DNA from: Bauldia sp.
GTDB lineage: Bacteria; Pseudomonadota; Alphaproteobacteria; Rhizobiales; Kaistiaceae
Assembly: GCA_022841545.1 (NCBI GenBank)
Contig: JALHRF010000031.1
Span: 1-36,729 of the forward strand
Direction of reading: 5' to 3'
DNA: 36,729 nt
The stretch's first letter is position 1, and every line of letters starts with the position of its first letter. The notes below the pieces were generated by a model. It ran no database searches. It was given only the letters and a program-made list of their open reading frames with translations, and was not told the DNA's origin. Below, piece by piece: positions 1 through 7,390 of this stretch. The translations under genes and the position numbers were made by a program.

Positions 1-1
1 C

Positions 2-445
2 CGCATCGACACCGCGACGCGCACTTTGCGGGTCGAGGCGACACTGCCCAACGACGCCGACGCGCTCAAGCCCGGCATGGCGATCACCACGGACCTCTCG
101 GTCGTGGGCGAGACACGGCCGTCGGTTCCTTCGCTCGCCATCCAGTGGGATCGCGACGGCTCTTTCGTCTGGAAGCTCGACGGCGACAAGGTCCGTCGCA
201 CTGCGGTGCAGATCGTGTCCCGGCGGAGCGGGACGGTGACGATCGCCGGCGATATCGAGGCCGGCGACGAGGTGGTGGTCGAGGGCGTCCTTCGTCTTCG
301 TGAGGGCATGGCGGTGGTCAAGGTCGGCGACACGGCTGCGCCCGAGGCGGCGCCGGCAGCCGAACCCGAGGAGCCCGGTGCCGTGAGCGGGTCCGGTCCC
401 GGCTCGGCGCCGCGCGCCGCGGCCCGCATGCGTGAAGCCGGGTAG
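2..445 (+). CDS. RND efflux periplasmic adaptor (membrane fusion protein), C-terminal part
   Basis: This is the end of a gene that starts before the window; the reading frame is open from base 2. The visible 147 residues contain the beta-barrel/membrane-proximal part of an HlyD/MFP adaptor: the segment TLRVEATLPNDADALKPGM is the usual adaptor signature before the last barrel strand, and the later EAGDEVVVEGVLRLREGMAV matches the membrane-proximal domain. The last 35 or so residues are an Ala/Pro/Glu-rich tail of low complexity. Adaptors bridge the inner-membrane RND pump and the outer-membrane channel in the periplasm. The gene ends 11 bases before the pump gene, so the two are almost certainly cotranscribed. 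The N-terminus, lipoyl domain and any lipobox cannot be seen. The family call is firm; the substrate cannot be told. Confidence 0.9.
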   Translation, partial: RIDTATRTLRVEATLPNDADALKPGMAITTDLSVVGETRPSVPSLAIQWDRDGSFVWKLDGDKVRRTAVQIVSRRSGTVTIAGDIEAGDEVVVEGVLRLREGMAVVKVGDTAAPEAAPAAEPEEPGAVSGSGPGSAPRAAARMREAG

Positions 446-456
446 GGAGGCGAGCC

Positions 457-3400
457 ATGGCCGACTCGAAGCAGGGTGGGAATTCACTGATGAGCGGCGC
501 GGGGTTCGCGGCGCTCTTCGTCAGCCGTCCCGTGCTCGCGATCGTGCTCAACCTGTTGATCGTGGTCGCCGGCGTCGCTGCACTCGGCGGCGTCGAAATT
601 CGCGAACTGCCGAACATCGACCGCCCGGTCATTACCATCCGGACGAACTACGACGGCGCCACCCCGGACACCGTCGACAAGGAGATCACCGCGGTCATCG
701 AGGGCGCGGTATCGCGCACGCCCGGCGTGGTCTCGATCAGCTCGCAGAGCAGCGCGGGGCAGAGCCGGGTCACCATCGAGTTCGACCCCTCGAGCGACCT
801 CAACGCGGCCGCCAACGACCTTCGCGACGCAATCGGCGCGCTGAGGAGCCTGCCCGACGATGCCGACGCGCCGACCATCGTCAAGGCGGACACCAATTCC
901 GACGCCATCATGCGGCTCTCGGTGACGTCGCCGACGATGCCGATCGAACGTCTCACGGCGCTCGTCAACGACCAGATCATCGACCGCCTTGCCGCGGTCG
1001 AGGGCGTGGCCGACGTCGAGGTCCGTGGCGACCGCGAGCCGCTGGTCCGCATCATCATCGATCCCGATGCGCTCACCGCCCGCGGCATCGCCGTCAACGA
1101 CCTGACCGCCGCGCTCGCCAGCGTCACACTCGATGCTCCGGCCGGTCAGGTGTCGGACCAGAACCAGACGCTGCTCGTGCGCGCCGATGCGAGTGCAAAG
1201 TCGGCGGAGGAGATCGCGGCGATCGAGATCAACCCGAGCACCCGTGTCGGCGACATCGCCGACGTCGTGTTCGGGCCGGCCGAGCGGAGCACGTCGCTCC
1301 GTATGAACGGCGCGACCGGCATCGGTCTCGGCATCGTGCGCCAGGCGGAGTCGAACGTTCTGGAGATTTCGTCCGGCGTACGCGCGGCCGTGGACGAACT
1401 CAATGCCTCGCTCCCCGAGGATGTGACCATTCTGGTTACCTCCGACGACGCGGTGTTCATCGATAGCGCGATTCATGCGGTGGTATTCGATCTCGCCCTC
1501 GCCACGCTGATCGTGATCGGCATCATCTATGTCTTCCTCCGATCGGTGCGGATCACCTTCATTCCGGCGGTGACCGTGCCGATCGCGCTGATCGGCACGA
1601 TCGCGGCGATCTACGCCGCGGGCTTCTCGATCAACATCCTGACGCTGCTCGCCCTTGTTCTCGCCACAGGCCTCGTCGTCGACGACGCGATCGTCGTCAT
1701 CGAGAACATTTCCCGCCAGCGCGCGCTCGGCCTCGGGCCGCGCGCCGCCGCCGTGCTCGGCACGCGGCAGGTGTTCTTCGCGGTGCTCTCGACCACGGTG
1801 ACGCTCGCCGCCGTGTTCATCCCGATCTCGTTCTTTCCCGGCACGGCCGGCCGGCTCTTCTCCGAGTTCGGCTTCGTGCTCGCCTTTGCCGTTACGCTGT
1901 CCGCACTGGTCGCCCTGACGCTGGTGCCGATGCTCGCCTCGCGCTGGATCGGGAGTGGCCATCACGCCCCGAGCCGCAGCCCGATCGGCCGCGCGGTATC
2001 CGGGTTAGGCGTCGCGCTGGAGCGGCTCTACGCGCGGCTGCTCGGGGCTGCGCTCCGTGCGCCTCTGGTCGTCATTACCGGCGCGCTTCTGTTCGCCGGG
2101 GCGGCGGCGGTCGCCTTTCCGCTTCTCCCCAACCAGCTGACACCGAACGAGGACCGCGGGTTCATCCCGATCTCGATCCGCGCGCCGCAGGGCGCGACGG
2201 TCGACTATACCGCCGAGCAGGTCCAGCGGGCCGAGGCGATTGTTCAGGAGTTCCGTGGTCGCGGCGAGATCGTCAACGTCTTCGCCACGGCGCAGGGATT
2301 CGGCGGCGGCGGTTTCATGTTCGTCACGCTCGCGCCCTGGGATGAGCGGACGCGCACGCAGCAGGAGATCACCGCGGAACTCAACAGCCGCCTTCAGGAG
2401 ATCCCGGGCATTTCGGTCACCGCCTTCACGGGCAACAGCCTCGGCATCCGCGGCGGCGGCCAGGGCCTGCAATTCGCCGTGACCGGCCCGGACTACGACC
2501 AGATCGCAGACGCCGCGACCGAACTGCTCGAGGTGATGCAGGACGATCCGGCCTACGACACGGTCCGGCTCAACTACGACACCACCCAGCCGCAGCTCTC
2601 GATCCGGGTCGACCGCGACCGGGCAGCCGATGTCGGCGTGCCGATCCAGAACATCTCGGCCGTGATCCAGACGCTCCTCGAAGGCCGCGACCTCGGCACC
2701 TTCAATATCGGCGACGAGCGTATCGAGATCCGCGCCATGGCGCCGGAGGGAATGATCCAGGACCCCGCCGGGCTCGACCGTATCCAGCTCCGCACCGAGA
2801 GCGGTCGGATGGTTCCGCTGTCGTCGCTGGTCAGCTTCGAGGAAGTGGCGGTCGCGCCGAACCTGCAGCGCCAGGACCAGCGCCGCGCCGTGCCGATGTC
2901 GGCGACGCTCGGCCCGGAGACCGACCTTCGGCAGGCCATGGACCGCGTCACGGAGATTGCCGCCGACGTGCTGCCGCCCGGCATGGGCATCATCTTCACC
3001 GGCGAGGCGAAGGAGCTCGACGCGGCCTCGAGCGGCGTCCTCCAGACTTTCGCTTTCGCGATGCTCGTGGTGCTGCTTGTGCTCGCGGCCCAGTTCGAGA
3101 GCTTCGTCAGCGCCGTCATCCTGATTTCCACGGTGCCCCTCGGCCTCGCGGCGGCGGTGTTCGCGATGGTGCTCACCGGCGGCTCGTTGAACATCTACAG
3201 CCAGATCGGACTGATATTGCTGGTCGGGCTCATGGCGAAGAACGGCATTCTGATCGTCGAGTTCGCCAACCAGCTTCGCGACCAGGGTCAATCCGTGCGG
3301 GAAGCCATCCGCAATGCCAGCATCATCCGGCTCCGCCCGGTGGTGATGACGATGATCGCCACCATTCTTGGCGGCCTGCCTCTGATCCTTGGCAGCGGCG

Positions 3401-3645
3401 CCGGGTCGGAGGCACGGCAGGCGTTGGGCTGGGTGGTGGTGGGCGGTCTTGCCCTTGCGACCTTCGCCACCCTCTTCGTCACGCCGGTTGTGTTCGACCT
3501 GCTCGCCCGCTTCTCGAAGCCGCGCGCGGCCGAGGAGCAGCGCCTCGAGCGCGAACTCGACGAGGCGGCCGGCGCCCCGCGCGGCATGCGCCCGACGGCG
3601 GACGAACTCGGCGAGACCGCGCCGTCGACGGTTCCGGCGGAGTGA
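457..3645 (+). CDS. RND multidrug efflux permease, HAE1/AcrB type
   Basis: A 1062-residue inner-membrane RND pump of normal length, expected to expel hydrophobic compounds by proton antiport. A first membrane helix lies near residues 24-45, followed by a large periplasmic domain and a membrane helix bundle from about 340. The repeat starts again near residue 530. The proton-relay residues are present: Asp-Asp at 409-410 in GLVVDDAIVVIEN, and Lys928 in GLMAKNGILIVEF. The ATG at 457 follows a good ribosome binding site (GGGAGG). The adaptor gene is just upstream. No outer-membrane channel gene follows within the window. The next genes form an ECF sigma/anti-sigma/metal-sensor unit that could control it, although no promoter link is visible. 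The tail after residue about 1030 is acidic and variable. HAE1 is favoured over the heavy-metal HME group by the TM4 and TM10 motifs, but the substrate is unknown. Confidence 0.95.
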   Translation: MADSKQGGNSLMSGAGFAALFVSRPVLAIVLNLLIVVAGVAALGGVEIRELPNIDRPVITIRTNYDGATPDTVDKEITAVIEGAVSRTPGVVSISSQSSAGQSRVTIEFDPSSDLNAAANDLRDAIGALRSLPDDADAPTIVKADTNSDAIMRLSVTSPTMPIERLTALVNDQIIDRLAAVEGVADVEVRGDREPLVRIIIDPDALTARGIAVNDLTAALASVTLDAPAGQVSDQNQTLLVRADASAKSAEEIAAIEINPSTRVGDIADVVFGPAERSTSLRMNGATGIGLGIVRQAESNVLEISSGVRAAVDELNASLPEDVTILVTSDDAVFIDSAIHAVVFDLALATLIVIGIIYVFLRSVRITFIPAVTVPIALIGTIAAIYAAGFSINILTLLALVLATGLVVDDAIVVIENISRQRALGLGPRAAAVLGTRQVFFAVLSTTVTLAAVFIPISFFPGTAGRLFSEFGFVLAFAVTLSALVALTLVPMLASRWIGSGHHAPSRSPIGRAVSGLGVALERLYARLLGAALRAPLVVITGALLFAGAAAVAFPLLPNQLTPNEDRGFIPISIRAPQGATVDYTAEQVQRAEAIVQEFRGRGEIVNVFATAQGFGGGGFMFVTLAPWDERTRTQQEITAELNSRLQEIPGISVTAFTGNSLGIRGGGQGLQFAVTGPDYDQIADAATELLEVMQDDPAYDTVRLNYDTTQPQLSIRVDRDRAADVGVPIQNISAVIQTLLEGRDLGTFNIGDERIEIRAMAPEGMIQDPAGLDRIQLRTESGRMVPLSSLVSFEEVAVAPNLQRQDQRRAVPMSATLGPETDLRQAMDRVTEIAADVLPPGMGIIFTGEAKELDAASSGVLQTFAFAMLVVLLVLAAQFESFVSAVILISTVPLGLAAAVFAMVLTGGSLNIYSQIGLILLVGLMAKNGILIVEFANQLRDQGQSVREAIRNASIIRLRPVVMTMIATILGGLPLILGSGAGSEARQALGWVVVGGLALATFATLFVTPVVFDLLARFSKPRAAEEQRLERELDEAAGAPRGMRPTADELGETAPSTVPAE

Positions 3646-4061
3646 CCGTGATGCTGACCGCTTTCCATGCAGCCGCTGTGGGACTGGCCTGGAACTCCGG
3701 TCCTGCGTGCTTCGAGGCTCGCGCTCCGCGCTCGCACCCTCGGGTCGGCGTCCGAGGGCAGGCGCTCGGCATGAGGGGTGGGCGTTGCGTCCATGAAAGT
3801 GCGCCGCGCCGGCACGCCCGTGGAGACCGCCAACGTCCTCATCCTGAGCTGCTCGATCGCGCAGGGATCGAGCTTCGAAGGACGCACCCGGGCATCTCCA
3901 GGACCCCTTTTCACAAGCGGGCCAGCGGGCCGGGCTGGCATGCGGGCGGTTGGCGCAACGCCACCGTGATCGGGTATCGTCGCCGCGCGGCGTGCTTCGT
4001 CACGACGCAGACAGAGTCCCGCTATGCCGTCGCGGAGCCACGGCGCTGGAGCTTCAGTTTG
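3646..4061. other. Gene-less stretch with two opposed palindromic intergenic repeats
   Basis: About 415 bases between the pump stop and the likely sigma-factor start. It is formally open in the sigma frame, but that translation looks like no protein. It holds two related repeat units in opposite orientation. One, near 3696-3755, contains TGCTTCGAGGCTCGCGCTCC. The other, near 3836-3890, contains CCTCATCCTGAG and later CTTCGAAGGACGCAC. Reversed, the second unit gives a TTCGAAGCTCG core like the first. Short repeats of this kind (CTCATCCTGAG...TTCGAAGGA) are common between genes in Rhizobiales genomes. Near 3954-3981 is a possible ECF promoter (CGCAAC, 18 bases, CGTCGC) that could drive the sigma gene; this is weak evidence. 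Confidence 0.5.
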
Positions 4062-4634
4062 GTGCGATCGAAGGGTCCGGGTGACGGCGACGGGATTGCC
4101 CGCGATCAGGCGCGACTGGCTCGGGTCGCCGCCGGCGACGAGGCGGCCTTCGCGGGCATCGTGACGGACGAAACGCCTCGACTGCTCCGCTTTGTGGCGT
4201 CGATCCTGGGCTCCGGCCAGGCCGAAGCCGAGGAGATCGTTCAGGAGGCGATGATCCGCCTGTGGCAGCAGGCGGAAACCTGGCAGCCCGACGGCCGTAT
4301 CTCGACCTGGCTGCATCGCGTCACCTACCGGCTCGCCATCGACGCGCTGCGCCGGCGCCGACCGACGGTCGGGATCGAGACCGTGGAGGACATGCTTGAG
4401 GACGGCAGCCCGGAGCCGGTGGCGCAGCTGATCCGGATCGATGACGTGAAGGCGCTCCGCGCTGCGCTCGACAGCCTGCCGGAGCGGCAGCGGACGGCGA
4501 TTGCGCTCTGCCATTTCCAGGGGCTGGGCCAAGCCCAGGCGGCGGCGGTGATGGAGGTGAGCGAGGCGGCTTACGAGTCGCTCCTCGCACGGGCGAGACG
4601 GCGGCTCCGCGCCTTGCTCGCCGAGGAAACATAG
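4062..4634 (+). CDS. ECF-type RNA polymerase sigma factor
   Basis: A 190-residue extracytoplasmic-function sigma factor. Region 2 is clear around residues 25-100, with AEEIVQEAMIRLWQQAETW followed by STWLHRVTYRLAIDALRRRR, the core-binding and -10 recognition part. Region 4 covers about residues 125-185 with LDSLPERQRTAIALCHFQG and a helix-turn-helix. The start is chosen at GTG 4062 (TTG 4059 is the alternative). The frame is open further up to 3642, but that translation has no sigma features and would make an oversized N-terminus. Ten bases separate its stop from the next gene, a probable anti-sigma factor, and a periplasmic sensor follows, so it is probably held inactive at the membrane until a periplasmic signal arrives. 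The target genes are unknown; the RND pump upstream is a reasonable guess. Confidence 0.85.
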   Translation: MRSKGPGDGDGIARDQARLARVAAGDEAAFAGIVTDETPRLLRFVASILGSGQAEAEEIVQEAMIRLWQQAETWQPDGRISTWLHRVTYRLAIDALRRRRPTVGIETVEDMLEDGSPEPVAQLIRIDDVKALRAALDSLPERQRTAIALCHFQGLGQAQAAAVMEVSEAAYESLLARARRRLRALLAEET

Positions 4635-4644
4635 GAGGCCCGAC

Positions 4645-5067
4645 ATGGCCCATGATCATCACGAACTGGCCGCGGCGATCGACCGCTATGGGGCCGACCT
4701 TGCCGCCTGGAACGACCAGACGCTCGCCAATGAGGTCCGCCGCGCGGCGCTTGCCGATCGCGGCTTCCGCGTGCGGCTCGATACGGCAGCGGCGCTCGAT
4801 GCCGCCTTCACGTCTCTTCGTGACGCGATGGACGCGGAGATGGCCGCGTCGGGCGCGGTCGCGCGGGTGGAGGCCAATGTACTGGCCGCGCTGCCACGGC
4901 GCATCAATTCCTGGCGTTGGGGTGTGATTGCGGCGTCCGTGGTGGTCGCCGCAGCGCTTGGTGCGCTCGCCGACGTCACGATTCTTGCGCCCGCCGGCAG
5001 CGAGCCGTTTGAAGTGGTGACGCTCGATCCGCTTGTGTTCGGCCCGGCGACAACGGGGGCGCCATGA
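4645..5067 (+). CDS. Small single-span membrane protein, probable anti-sigma factor
   Basis: A 140-residue protein with a His-containing start (MAHDHHELAAAIDRYGADLAAW), an amphipathic cytoplasmic part of about 90 residues, one membrane segment at about 92-112 (WGVIAASVVVAAALGALADV) and a short periplasmic tail. No zinc-binding anti-sigma motif (HxxxCxxC) is seen; the protein has no cysteine. Its place directly after an ECF sigma gene, its topology, and the 4-base ATGA overlap with a periplasmic sensor gene all suggest an anti-sigma role like that of CnrY. A good ribosome binding site (AGGAGG) precedes the ATG. I recognise no named family with certainty, so the role is inferred from context and topology. 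Confidence 0.7.
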   Translation: MAHDHHELAAAIDRYGADLAAWNDQTLANEVRRAALADRGFRVRLDTAAALDAAFTSLRDAMDAEMAASGAVARVEANVLAALPRRINSWRWGVIAASVVVAAALGALADVTILAPAGSEPFEVVTLDPLVFGPATTGAP

Positions 5068-5522
5068 CCACCCTCTCGCTCACGCGCCGGCACGGCGTGC
5101 CGTGGCTGTTCATCGGCCTCGCCGCCTCGCTTGCCCTCAATGCCTTCGTCATCGGGGCGCTCGCGACGGATGCCTTCCGCTTTTCGGCGGCCGAGAAGCG
5201 GCACGTCAACTTTGAGCTTCGCTGGCTCGAGGAGCGGCTTGCGCCGAACGACTTCGCAGTGGTCGCGGCCGCGGTGGCGTCGGCCCGGCCGGAGGCTGAG
5301 CGTCACTTTGCCAGCCTGCGTGCGCTCCGGCAGGAGCTCGGGGAGCTTGCCGCGGCCCCCGAGCCGGATCGAACCGCAATCGATCTGAAGCTGGTCGAGA
5401 TCAGGGCCGCGCAGAGCGCGATGGTGGCTGGCCTGCAGGCGACAGTCGTCGATTCGCTGCTCAGCCTGCCGGCGCCCGCGCGTGCGACCCTGGTCAACGA
5501 TTTGGAAACCAACGGAGACTAG
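5064..5522 (+). CDS. Periplasmic metal-sensor-like protein (CnrX/ZraP/CpxP-like fold)
   Basis: A 152-residue protein with an N-terminal membrane anchor at about residues 13-35 (WLFIGLAASLALNAFVIGAL) and an all-helical, charged periplasmic domain. The layout matches the heavy-metal-resistance/periplasmic sensor family that includes CnrX, ZraP and CpxP. The stretch AAEKRHVNFELRWLEE gives a His and Glu spaced like a first-helix metal site, and ERHFASLRALRQELGEL continues in the paired helix. It overlaps the previous gene by ATGA, so translation is coupled. In the cobalt-nickel Cnr system the homologous part binds metal and makes the anti-sigma protein release the sigma factor; here that job is inferred. 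Whether it senses metal, misfolded protein or a drug cannot be told from the sequence. Confidence 0.75.
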   Translation: MTTLSLTRRHGVPWLFIGLAASLALNAFVIGALATDAFRFSAAEKRHVNFELRWLEERLAPNDFAVVAAAVASARPEAERHFASLRALRQELGELAAAPEPDRTAIDLKLVEIRAAQSAMVAGLQATVVDSLLSLPAPARATLVNDLETNGD

Positions 5523-6046
5523 ACTTCGCTGGGACGCCCCAAACTCGGACGCCCAAGACAGGCGGGGGGAGGTCGTGCCGGCTTCTGCCCTGTCGTCCTT
5601 GGCCATCCCCCTATTGGCGCCGACAAAAAACGCGGTCACCCTCGGTCGGTCAGGCAATAACCCGGACTAGGCGCGAGACTCCCCCCTGTTCACCGCACAT
5701 GCCTGCCCCTGGCAAGCTGCGGACCTGCCTGTTTGCCGCCTCCCATGGGTCTTCTTTGCTTTCGCAAACGGCGGCGCTGCCGACCATGCCCAGTGGCTTC
5801 GTCGACAGACGAGCCATCTAAGCGCGATTCCGATCCCATTTCCAGAGGCGAATGCGCACTGTCGCCGCCACCCTCCCCAAATCCTGAATCCCGATCGCCC
5901 TATGGCCAATCATAGGATGAAAGGATATACTCGACGATTATGGCCAAGGCTGGCGCGATCGGGAATCAACATGCGCCGGTCGCTGGCTTCGGCGAGGCGG
6001 AGGGGAGATTGCGGAAAGAATCGCATTCCCGTATCTTGCTAATATT

Positions 6047-6061
6047 ATCGCCAATGGCGAT
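6047..6061. promoter_or_regulatory. Perfect palindrome, possible operator of the first ABC operon
   Basis: ATCGCC-AAT-GGCGAT, 6-base arms with a 3-base centre, inside a looser dyad (GCTAAT to ATTAG). It lies about 275 bases upstream of the binding-protein start. Ribose/xylose-type operons are often controlled by LacI- or ROK-type proteins that bind such sites, but no regulator gene lies next to it, so the assignment is only a guess. Confidence 0.3.
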
Positions 6062-6124
6062 TAGTAGCTGAGGCGCAGCTCGGCCCGGGAACGCCCCCGG
6101 AGAGATGCGAGGTTCAATTTGATC

Positions 6125-6149
6125 CCAACTCCTCCGCTTCCGGAGTTGG
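6125..6149 (+). other. Hairpin in the leader region of the first ABC operon
   Basis: Arms CCAACTCC (6125-6132) and GGAGTTGG (6142-6149) are perfectly complementary over 8 bases with a 9-base loop. An alternative hairpin CTCCG-CTTC-CGGAG uses the inner bases, so two mutually exclusive folds are possible. No U-run follows, so it does not look like a simple terminator. Confidence 0.35.
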
Positions 6150-6334
6150 CGATGGCAGATGGGAGATGTGGTTGAGGAGCGGACATCAGACATGGCGGGG
6201 AGGACACCGCCCAAAAATCATGTAGGCGGCAACAAGCGTCCGTGCGGTCAAACGGCCGGGTGACGTTGCCGGCGTCGGGTTTCGACTAGAACTCTATCCG
6301 GACGACAAATCTTTTGAATCGGGAGGAGAACCCC

Positions 6335-7291
6335 ATGAAGCGTATGATGATTGCTGGAGTTTCGGCGGCTGCCCTGATGCTGGCGGCGTCGGCCGGCATG
6401 GCCCAGGACAAGAAGACCATCGCGTTCGTCGTCAATGGCCCTTCGGACTTCTGGAAGATCATGGAAGCGGCCGTCGCCAAGGCCCAGACTGAACTGCCGG
6501 ACTTCGAACTGCAGTTCGTTTATCCGGAGCGCGCTGACGCGGCCGTCCAGCGCCGCATGATGGACGACCTCGTCGCCGCCGGCGTTGACGCCATCGCGGT
6601 GTCGGTTGTCGATCCGCCGACGTCGACCGACGCGATCAACACCGTCGCGGCCCAGATCCCGTTCTTCACCTTCGACTCGGATGCGACCCAGTCCGACCGG
6701 GTCGCCTATATCGGCTCGTCCAACACCGAGCTCGGCACGGCGGCCGGTGAGCTGATGAAAAAGGCGATGGCAGGCAAGGAGGGCAAGTGCTTCGGCTTCG
6801 TCGGCCTGCCCGGCGCCGACAATGCCAAGGAGCGCATCAACGGCTACAACGCGGCCGTTGCCGGAACCGGCCTCGAACTGATCGACGTCCGCGGTGACGA
6901 CATCGACCAGACCCGCGCCCGCGCCAACGTTGACGACGTGCTCGTCGCCAATCCGGACGTCAACTGCATGGTCGGCTTCTACTCGTACAACCCGCCGCGC
7001 ATGTACGAGGCGCTGCGGGACGCCGGCAAGCTCGGCCAGATCACGGTCGTCGCGTTCGACGAAGACCCGATCACGCTGGGCGCGGTTGCCGAGGGCTCGT
7101 TCGCCGGCACGGTCGTGCAGCAGCCCTACGAGTGGGGCGCCCAGGGCGCCCGCCTCATCGCCGACTATCTCAACGGCGACAAGTCGAAGATTCCGGCCGA
7201 CGGGATCATGATCATCCCGGGCCTGACTCTCACCAAGGACAACGTCAAGCAGTTCGAGGAAGACTTCCAGAAGAAGCTCTCCGGCGGCTGA
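6335..7291 (+). CDS. Sugar ABC transporter periplasmic binding protein (ribose/xylose type)
   Basis: A 318-residue periplasmic binding protein of the Peripla_BP_4 (LacI-like fold) class. Residues 1-22 form a signal peptide ending ASAGMAQ. The mature protein starts KKTIAFVVNGPSDFW, the usual first strand, and includes VAAGVDAIAVSVVDPP, the helix-strand unit that lines the binding cleft. The start at ATG 6335 is preceded by GGGAGGAGAA, a strong ribosome binding site, and is preferred over the in-frame upstream start at 6314. The ATPase and permease genes follow, so this is the ligand-binding part of a complete importer. No catabolic gene sits beside it, so the sugar cannot be named. Confidence 0.93.
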   Translation: MKRMMIAGVSAAALMLAASAGMAQDKKTIAFVVNGPSDFWKIMEAAVAKAQTELPDFELQFVYPERADAAVQRRMMDDLVAAGVDAIAVSVVDPPTSTDAINTVAAQIPFFTFDSDATQSDRVAYIGSSNTELGTAAGELMKKAMAGKEGKCFGFVGLPGADNAKERINGYNAAVAGTGLELIDVRGDDIDQTRARANVDDVLVANPDVNCMVGFYSYNPPRMYEALRDAGKLGQITVVAFDEDPITLGAVAEGSFAGTVVQQPYEWGAQGARLIADYLNGDKSKIPADGIMIIPGLTLTKDNVKQFEEDFQKKLSGG

Positions 7292-7304
7292 TACGTCCCG
7301 CATG

Positions 7305-7330
7305 CCCGCAGCCGGTGATCCGGCTGCGGG
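7305..7330 (+). terminator. Strong intercistronic hairpin after the binding-protein gene
   Basis: Perfect 11-base stem CCCGCAGCCGG (7305-7315) and CCGGCTGCGGG (7320-7330) around a TGAT loop, followed by TCTTCC rather than a T-run. In binding-protein operons such hairpins usually stabilise the upstream message or attenuate read-through, which lets the binding protein be made in excess over the membrane parts. That role is inferred here. Confidence 0.65.
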
Positions 7331-7390
7331 TCTTCCGCGAGGTGATGCTCCCTCTCATCGTGTTGGTGCAATGACTGCGTTCCTGGCGCC

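Larger units (their letters stand above)
5523..6334. other. Long gene-less region upstream of the first ABC operon
   Basis: About 810 bases with lower GC than the flanks and no convincing gene on either strand. Two dyads stand out: ATCGCC-AAT-GGCGAT at 6047-6061, an operator-like perfect palindrome, and CCAACTCC/GGAGTTGG arms at 6125-6132 and 6142-6149, a possible leader hairpin. The rest, including 5523-5900, shows nothing I can name. The promoter of the sugar operon should lie here, but no clear -35/-10 pair is evident. Confidence 0.5.

Noticed and set aside
432-1466. Long open frame overlapping the first RND pump
   Set aside because: Arg-rich translation in an offset frame of a clearly conserved pump gene; a shadow caused by high GC.
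3642-4061. Sigma-factor frame open from GTG 3642, overlapping the pump stop
   Set aside because: The translated 140 residues look like no sigma region, and the stretch contains intergenic repeats. The start at GTG 4062 gives a normal-length ECF sigma factor.
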